From: Ascaphus truei
Lineage: Eukaryota; Chordata; Amphibia; Anura; Ascaphidae
DNA: 64,000 nt
NCBI GenBank assembly: GCA_036426205.1
Contig: WSYH01001247.1
Location: 1-64,000 of the forward strand
Direction: 5' to 3'
Of this stretch, positions 57,833-64,000 are shown in pieces; position 1 is the stretch's first letter; the number at the start of each line of letters is the position of its first letter. The notes below the pieces were generated by a model. That model did no database searches. It had not been told where the DNA came from and was given only the letters and a program-made list of their open reading frames with translations. The translations under genes were made by a program, and so were the position numbers.

Positions 57833-58938
57833 TGTAACGCTCAGCCTGCCCACAAGCCAGACGAGACCCCGGGACTGAGGTGGAAAGGGTAAAACCACAC
57901 ACCTAGTAGCAAACGGGGGCACGGCGGGAGTGTGGTAGTAGCGTAGGTGGTCTGGGTAACAAGAATGTAAATGATAACGTACTTGACAGCTCCGGCGTAG
58001 AAGGGTTAAGTTCGTATGCCAAGGGTCGTGGATTGGAGAGGGCAGCGTAATCGATTGTCCGTAAGCCTGGGTCATGGAGTGGAGAGAGCAGCGTAGTAGT
58101 TTGTCCGTGTGCCGTGTCCCAGGGTTGTAGAGGTCTGCAGCGTAGAAGTCGAAAGCAAGGTCCAAGGGGTTCCAGAGAGCAGCATAGTAGAGTTCAAAGC
58201 AAGGGTCAAATCCAGGGAGGTCAGCAAAGATTCCAGGGACAGGCGCAGCACTGAAAAGACGAGAGGTCAGGCAACAGCAGACAGCACCAAGGTACAGAAG
58301 CTATGCAGAGCGAAGAGGGATTATATAGGGGGCTGGGACCAATCAGAGAAAGGGGAGTGACGGAGGAGCGGCCTGAAGAGGAACCTAATAGGAGAGCAGA
58401 GTGTGGAAGTTTGGAACCAATGGGAGTGAGGGGAGGAACAGAGGAGTGAGCAAGATAAGGCCCAGATAGAGGAGAGTTGCTAGAGGCAAAGGGAGTGGTC
58501 AGAGTAAGGGGAGGGACGGACAAGGGAAGGGACAGAAAGGGAAGGAGGACCTGAGAGGCAAGGCAGATGGGGAAGGGGCGTGCCGGGCATGTGCGTGACG
58601 TCCGAGGAGGCGGAGCATGGGGAAGGTGCACCGGAGGATCTTGGAGCAGAGAGAAGAAGGAGGAGCAGAGGGACGGACAAGGGAAGGGTCAGGTAAGGAG
58701 GGAGAAGCAGGGAGGTGGAGCTGACGGGACCCGAGCGGCGACACGCAAGGTGCGTGTGCCGTGCCAGCGAAGGCGGAGTCGGGCCTGGCGCCAACCAATG
58801 GTGGCTTAGGTGCGCGCGCGCCCGTAGGGCTGACGCGCGTGGGCAGGAGATGCAGGGAAAGCAGCCTGGAGTGGGGAATGCCGCCAGGGAGCCTGAATGG
58901 CCCGAGAAAAAGTTATACCCGCAGCGCGAATCCTTACA
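57833..58938 (-). mobile_element. Solo LTR (1106 bp) of a gypsy-type element
   Basis: On the plus strand it begins TGTAACGCTCAG and ends AATCCTTACA, flanked by a perfect 5-bp target duplication AGAAG (57828-57832 and 58939-58943). On the minus strand it starts TGTAAGGATTCGCGC, resembling the start TGTAAGGAATC of the gypsy LTR at 23888. The interior is purine-rich on the plus strand with GCAGCGTAG(T/A)AG-type repeats (58040-58200). Frames through it are not genes. Confidence 0.9.
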
Positions 58939-58943
58939 AGAAG

Positions 58944-59189
58944 ACATCCTCGAGTAGAGCGCAAAAGTCCTTACATAGAGGCATAGAAGTTAGTAGATAA
59001 GGTTGAAAAAAGACATACATCCATCAAGTTCAACCTATGCTAAATTTAGACAACAGATACTTTATCCTATATCTATACTTACTTATTGATCCAGAGGAAG
59101 GCAAACAAATAAACCTCAGTGACATATCATCCAATGATATCTCATAAGGGGAAAAATAAATTCCTTCCTGACTCCAAGAATTGGCATCG
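58944..59189. repeat. Dispersed repeat fragment
   Basis: Contains GAAAAAAGACATACATCCAT, CAAGTTCAACCTATGC and a TTCCTTCCTGACTCC block. This combination looks like a widespread vertebrate dispersed repeat, but its family was not identified. No gene. Confidence 0.5.
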
Positions 59190-59256
59190 GACGGTGTATA
59201 GAATTGTGACGGTGTATAGAATTGTGACGGTGTATAGAATTGTGACGGTGTATAGC
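59190..59256 (+). repeat. Four tandem copies of an 18-bp unit
   Basis: GACGGTGTATAGAATTGT is repeated four times, the last copy truncated at GACGGTGTATAG. Confidence 0.95.
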
Positions 59257-59301
59257 GTATAACAGAACAAGGAAAGAAAGCAACCTCGAGCCCCTTAGGC
59301 G

Positions 59302-62300
59302 ATGGGGCACATGACCGCCGGGACTAGGCTCTCCTCCTCCCCCCCCCCCCATACGCCACCAACGGCGGCAGCAGCAGCTTGGAATGCGACATCCCCTCAG
59401 GCAGAGGTTTGCCGCCTGGTTCCACTGGGGTTGGTAAGTGGGGAGACGACATTAGCGGCGGCAGTGGGGGTTACTTCGCCAGCGGTAGGTGTTGCGGGGA
59501 AGGTGGTGGCCATGTGTTTCAAAGATGCTTACGCATGCCCCACTAGCCTATTACGTTTACATTTACCGGCGGAGGTAAAACAAAAAATATGGGAGGAGGA
59601 TTATGTGGAGATATTGTCACTGCTGCCCAGTTATAGGGAGCGATGGCGAGGTCCAGCAAAAAAGGTAAGGTCAAAAATGAAGACCTAGAGAAGCGGTTAT
59701 TCCCGAGAACATTCTCTAATTTATTACAGGCCTTTTCTGTCCCGGCCAGTGTGATTGGATAAAAATCATCACATTTGTGCTCGGCTTTATTTAAATATCA
59801 CGATATGATCGGTTTCGGGTATATTTATTTATAAAATGTTTTACCAGGAAATGATACATTGAGAGTTACCTCTCGTTTTCAAGTATGTCCTGGACATAGT
59901 TAATATGACAAATAATACATGTTACAAATACAGTTACATAAATGAACAGGGCATACATTATATACAAGACATTGCATGCACAGTTAAAGATAATATATAT
60001 TATAGGCATATGTAACAGTTACAGACCAGATAAAAATGTGAGACAGCCTTAGTTTTGAAAGAACTTAAACTGGTGGTGGATGTGAGAGTTTCTGGTAGGT
60101 TGTTCCAGTTTTGGGGTGCACGGTTAGAGGAGGAGCGGCCGGATACTTTGTTGAGCTATGGGACCATGAACAGTCTTTTGGAGTCTGATCTCAGATTATA
60201 AGTGCTGCATGTGGTAGGGGTGAGGAGCTTGTTCAGGTAGCTGGGTAGCTTGCCCAGGAAGTATTTGAAGGCAAGACAGGAGAGATAAACTTTGCACATA
60301 GACTCGAGTGATGACCAATCTAGTTCTTTTAGCATTTCGCAGTGATGTGTGTTGTAGTTGCATTGGAGAAGAAACGACAAATTGAATTGTAGAGGGTGTC
60401 AAGTTTGCTAAGGTGGGTTTGGGGTATAGAAACCTTAATTGGATGAGGTGGTGGCTATATGCCGAACATTTTCGCCTGAAGATGGCGATGCGTAAGCAGC
60501 TATCCTTGGATGCAAAAGACATGGACCTATGAATAGAAGTTCTCACCACCGATAGGCCTGCTTCCTTTCATGGGGGGGCCAGCAGCAGGGCATCCTCCAG
60601 CTCGCCGGCCAGTAGCATGAGAGGATTATGCCGGGCCTTTAATGAGGAGCAATGCAAATTCTGTGACTGCAAGTTTCAGCATCATTGCTCAGCCTGCGGG
60701 GGGAGGGGGGCTGATTCAGTTGCCAAGTGCTACTGGAAAGATGGATAGGGGAGGAGAAAGTCAGCGCAGCAGACTTTGGCAAAGCGTGGCCTTGTCAGTA
60801 AGTGCCGGAAAGACGGCGCGGTGGCTGGGTCTTTATCCCATTAAAGCTGCGGCCCGCTTATTACAGGCAGGCTTTAGCGAGGGGTTTTGGATTCCATTTG
60901 AAGAGAAGTTGAGGGGTTGGGAGACAAGGAATTTCAGGTCAGTGAGGGAGAGGGAAGAGAAAACATTGCAAAAGCGATAGAGTTGGGCAGGATGACTGGA
61001 CCTATGCCGGGACTGAGGGTTTCCCCATTGGGTTTATCCAACAAATAAGATATGGTATCCTTCCGGTAATCTAACATCTGCTCATCTGGAGGGTTCATCT
61101 GTAAATGACGGAATCAATAACCAGCTGTGCTCTGTGAGTTATGTTAGTTTTGACCGGGCAGCGGCATTAGTGGGCAAGTACTTTTGTTTATTGCTGGTAC
61201 ATCCTCAGTGCTTCCGTCTGCTGGGTAATCGGTATTTCGTGGATGTATGCTCGCCAATGGGGTGTGCCCTGTCATGCTTTTACTTTCAGCACTTTCCAGG
61301 AATGGGTAGTCTGGAAAAGAGTGCAGGAAGCAGGGGTGAAGCACTATTTGGACGAATGTTTTTTTTTTGTTCATAGATTCAGGGGTGTTAGATCTGTGCA
61401 CCAGATGGCTGGTGGAGTTTTCGGAAATGGCGTGCAAGTTTGGTGTCCCATTGGCAGTTGAACAAACGGACCCCATCAGTTTTTTGGGAATCAAAATTGA
61501 TTCAGTTCTTATGGAGTATAGGCTGTCTGGGGATAGGCCGATTATATGGAAAAATTCCCTGGAGGCGTTTGTCTCAAGAAAGCGTCATGGAGGCATTTTC
61601 AATCCTTGATGGGATACCTGGTTTGAGGTGGCCAGGATAATGCAGGAAAGGGAGGGTATTTTCTAAATGGCTTGCGGCTGCTACGGCTGGGGTGAGGTGT
61701 CCCCATTATTTTATATGGATAACGGTGGAGATCCAGGAGGATATGGGGGTGTGGTTGGAGGTCTTGCGGTCTAACAATGGGAGGACATTGTGGAAGGGTA
61801 AGCTGACATCCAACAATGAGCTTCAGCTCTTTACGGATACGGCTGGGTCCGTGGGATTCGGGGTGTATTTCAAGGGATCGTAGTGCGCAGGGTGATGGCC
61901 GGATTCATGGGCGGAGTCTCAATTAATACGGAACCTGACCATCTTAGAATTTTCTCCGCTTGTAGTCGCAATAGGGCTTTGGGCGTGCGTTTTGCTAACT
62001 GGAACGTAGTGTTCTGGTCCAATAATATGGGGTTGGTCGAGGCAGTTAATCATTTTGGGTCCCGCTCCCCCCGGTGTTGACTTTGCTGTGTAGCTTTGCA
62101 ACTTTTTGTTAACTTGCCTAAATGAAACATAGCTTTTAGTGCTAGGCATGTAACTGGAGTGTCTAACGGTGTTGCCAATGCTTTATCCTGAATGCAGTTA
62201 TCGCAGTTCAGGAGGCACTGCCCAGCGGAGTTGTGGGAGCTGGTTACGGTCCAGTGATGGACTTGGCGAGACCTTCAGTAGCACCTGGTACATGGGACGC

Positions 62301-62340
62301 TTGTCTTTTATTAAAAGCCGTGGTCTTTCTACCCCCAGAT
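59302..62340 (+). pseudogene. DIRS-type (tyrosine-recombinase) retrotransposon, degenerate
   Basis: The first frame (59302-59688) ends with HLPAEVKQKIWEEDYVEILS, a motif of the ORF1 protein of vertebrate DIRS/Ngaro-like elements. It continues across the LINE insertion to KMAMRKQLSLDAKDMDLW near 60480-60530. RT follows: FSTFQEWVVWK near 61290, HYLDE at 61342-61356 (the usual YLDD has Asp changed to Glu), FGVPLAVEQTDPISFLGIKI near 61440. RNase H follows: LQLFTDTAGSVGFGVYF near 61825-61875, FWSNNMGLVEAVN near 62010. Near 62240-62320 is the start of a recombinase-like region (MDLARPSVAPGTW) before LINE sequence takes over. Several stops and frameshifts show it is dead. Confidence 0.8.
59824..60421 (-). 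mobile_element. CR1/Rex-like LINE, 3' end, inserted in the DIRS-type element
   Basis: The minus strand encodes CNYNTHHCEMLKELDWSSLE and a 3' UTR identical in kind to the copy at 9975-10976. The target duplication GGGTATA flanks it (59817-59823 and 60422-60428). DIRS-type gag sequence reads on from one side to the other. The copy is 5'-truncated, as expected of target-primed insertion. Confidence 0.9.
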
Positions 62341-62815
62341 CTTTGTGCTGCGTTTATTTCTTTTGATTACTGTAACCTCCTGCTGTCCGGCCTTCCTGCT
62401 TCTCCGCTGTCTTCCCTACAATCTGTCCTAAACGCTGCTGCCACTCGCTTTACTCTCTGCTAAATCTGTCTCAGCGTCTCCCCTGCTGCAATCACTCTTC
62501 TGGCTTCCTATCAAATCCTGTCAATCACTTGCAAAATTCTCCTCCTCACTTTTAATGCTTTACACTCTTCTGCTCCCCCTTACATCTCAGCCCTAATTTC
62601 TCGCTATGCACCATCCAGACTCTTGCGTTCTGCTCAAGTGTGTCTTCTCTCTACCCCCTTTGTATCTAAAGCCCTCTCCCGCCTTAAACCTTTCTCACTG
62701 ACTGCCTCACACCTCTGGAATGCCCTTCCCCTCAATACCCGACTAGCACCCTCTCTATCCACCTTTAAGACCAATCTTAAAACACACCTCCTTAACGAAG
62801 CATATGAGTAGCTAC
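62341..62815 (+). pseudogene. L2-like LINE, C-terminal RT region
   Basis: Encodes FDYCNLLLSGLPASPLSSLQ, NAAATRF and, in another frame, PFVSKALSRLKPFSLTASHL, then LWNALPLNTRLAPSLSTFK and LKTHLLNE. This is the typical end of CR1/L2-group reverse transcriptases. It is cut at both ends, by the DIRS element and by the following palindrome. Two reverse-orientation relatives lie at 13936-14092 and 57392-57832. Confidence 0.85.
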
Positions 62816-62831
62816 ATGGCAGCTACTATTC

Positions 62832-63782
62832 ACCGTTCCACTTGTGTACACCTCATGTGAGTGAAAAACGTGAAAAAGCACTAATGCAATATGTAATCTT
62901 AAAATCAATAGGTGATTACAAACAACTTGTATATATAGAAGTGAATTACTTATACAGTACAAAAGTGTTGATAATAGTAAAGTACAACCAGGAGGTAGTA
63001 GATAGTAGTTCTTCCTTTCAGATGTGTATGGCACCCACTCTGCTTTCACATAAGGGACTGTTCCAGATATTCAGCTCCCAACAGGGTATATGGAAAACAG
63101 AAGACACAAAACGGCCCAATAGTGCAGATTGCAATTCACGGATTTATGTCAAAAAGTTGTAAGAGATGTACTCACATTAAGTACAAAGATTCTGTACATA
63201 TATGGTATCTTTAGCATGTAAATGCTCACTGTCTTTGCGGTGTGCGCTCCCGAGTTTTCTCCCCCTCTCCTCGCTGTGCCCCTCAGCATGTCTGGTTGCC
63301 ATCCGTTTCCATTGAAGTACACGCCACCGCCGGGGCACAGCGAGGAGAGGGGGAGAAAACTCGGGAGCGCACACCGCAAAGAAAGTGAGCATTTACATGC
63401 TAAAGATACCAATAATGTACAGAATCTTTTACTTAATGTGAGTACATCTCTTACCACTTTTTGACATAAATCCAGTGAATTGCAATCTGCACTATTGGGC
63501 CGTTTTGTGTCTTCTGTTTTCCATATACCCTGTTGGGAGCTGAATATCTGAACCGTCCCCTATGTGAAAGCAGAGTGGTGCCATTACACATCTGAAAGGA
63601 AGGAAGAACTATTCTACATACTCCTGGTTGTACTTTACTATTATCAACACTTTTGTACTGTATAAGTAATTCACTTCTATATATACAAGTTGTTGTTTGT
63701 AATCACCTATGATTTTAAAGATTACATATTGCATTAGTTGCTTGTGCACGTGCTGTCACTCACATGAGGTGTACACAAGTGG
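62832..63782. repeat. Near-perfect palindrome of about 950 bp
   Basis: The arms of about 470 bp pair around 63310: ACTTGTGTAC at 62840 with GTACACAAGT at 63771-63780. The inner GTGCGCTCCCGAGTTTTCTC (63241-63260) pairs with GAGAAAACTCGGGAGCGCAC (63352-63371). Few mismatches are seen along the arms. Frames on the two strands are mirror images and not genes. Confidence 0.95.
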
Positions 63783-64000
63783 ATCGCTCCCTTCCAACTC
63801 CAAACCAGAATTGCATTTGTGGGAAATCTTAGCACATTTCCCTGGTAAGGTTGAGAAGCATCCATTTGTGTAACATTTCATTTATAAATTTTTTTTATTT
63901 TTTTATTTTATTATTATTATTTTTAAATACACTGTTGAAAATTGGGGTATTGTGGCGCCTATGCAAATCATTTAAGTATACAGATACTATTCACCGACCT
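63783..64000. other. AT-rich end of window
   Basis: A T-rich run (63885-63925) and no recognisable gene. Confidence 0.6.

Noticed and set aside
59302..59688. 128-codon frame as a host gene
   Set aside because: Its C-terminal motif is that of a DIRS-type ORF1 protein and RT and RNase H remnants of the same element follow downstream.

Overview
This is a vertebrate nuclear window, most likely from an amphibian and probably a frog. Three things point that way: one intron-rich vertebrate gene, slc39a14 (zinc/iron/manganese transporter ZIP14), lies in a dense bed of transposons; the mix holds Ty3/gypsy elements of two architectures, a DIRS-type element, an endogenous retrovirus, L1, L2-like and CR1/Rex-like LINEs, hAT and Tc1 DNA transposons and many foldback elements; and there are no prokaryotic features. 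The amphibian assignment is an inference from this repeat mix.

Layout. 1-4674: the 3' part of a Ty3/gypsy element with the unusual pol order protease-integrase-RT-RNase H (Gmr1 type), ending in an LTR. 4.8-7.3 kb: foldback elements and small inverted repeats. 7.3-13.9 kb: an L1 ORF2 split by a 3369-bp hAT element with a visible 8-bp target duplication; the hAT element itself holds a LINE fragment, a foldback and a minisatellite. 13.9-19.2 kb: LINE, retrovirus and simple-repeat debris. 19.2-24.8 kb: a decayed Ty3/gypsy element with both LTRs and the ordinary order (protease-RT-RNase H-integrase). 24.9-37 kb: foldbacks, a Tc1-type transposase remnant, LTR-like sequence and a hAT MITE.

37.4-52.1 kb is the slc39a14 locus on the plus strand. 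There is a candidate CpG-rich promoter and noncoding first exon, a roughly 4.1-kb cytosine-rich minisatellite in intron 1, then eight consecutive coding positions, one of which is filled by two alternative exons of identical length (170 nt) and phase. These correspond to the mutually exclusive exons 4A and 4B known from mammalian ZIP14. With either exon the protein is 472 residues. A solo LTR sits in intron 2 and a hAT MITE in intron 6, both with perfect target duplications.

52-64 kb: a foldback element of about 3.8 kb whose left arm carries a second palindromic element, an L2-like LINE interrupted by another solo LTR, a DIRS-type element interrupted by a LINE, and a palindrome with arms of about 470 bp. 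Apart from slc39a14 no host gene was recognised. No RNA gene or CRISPR array was found.
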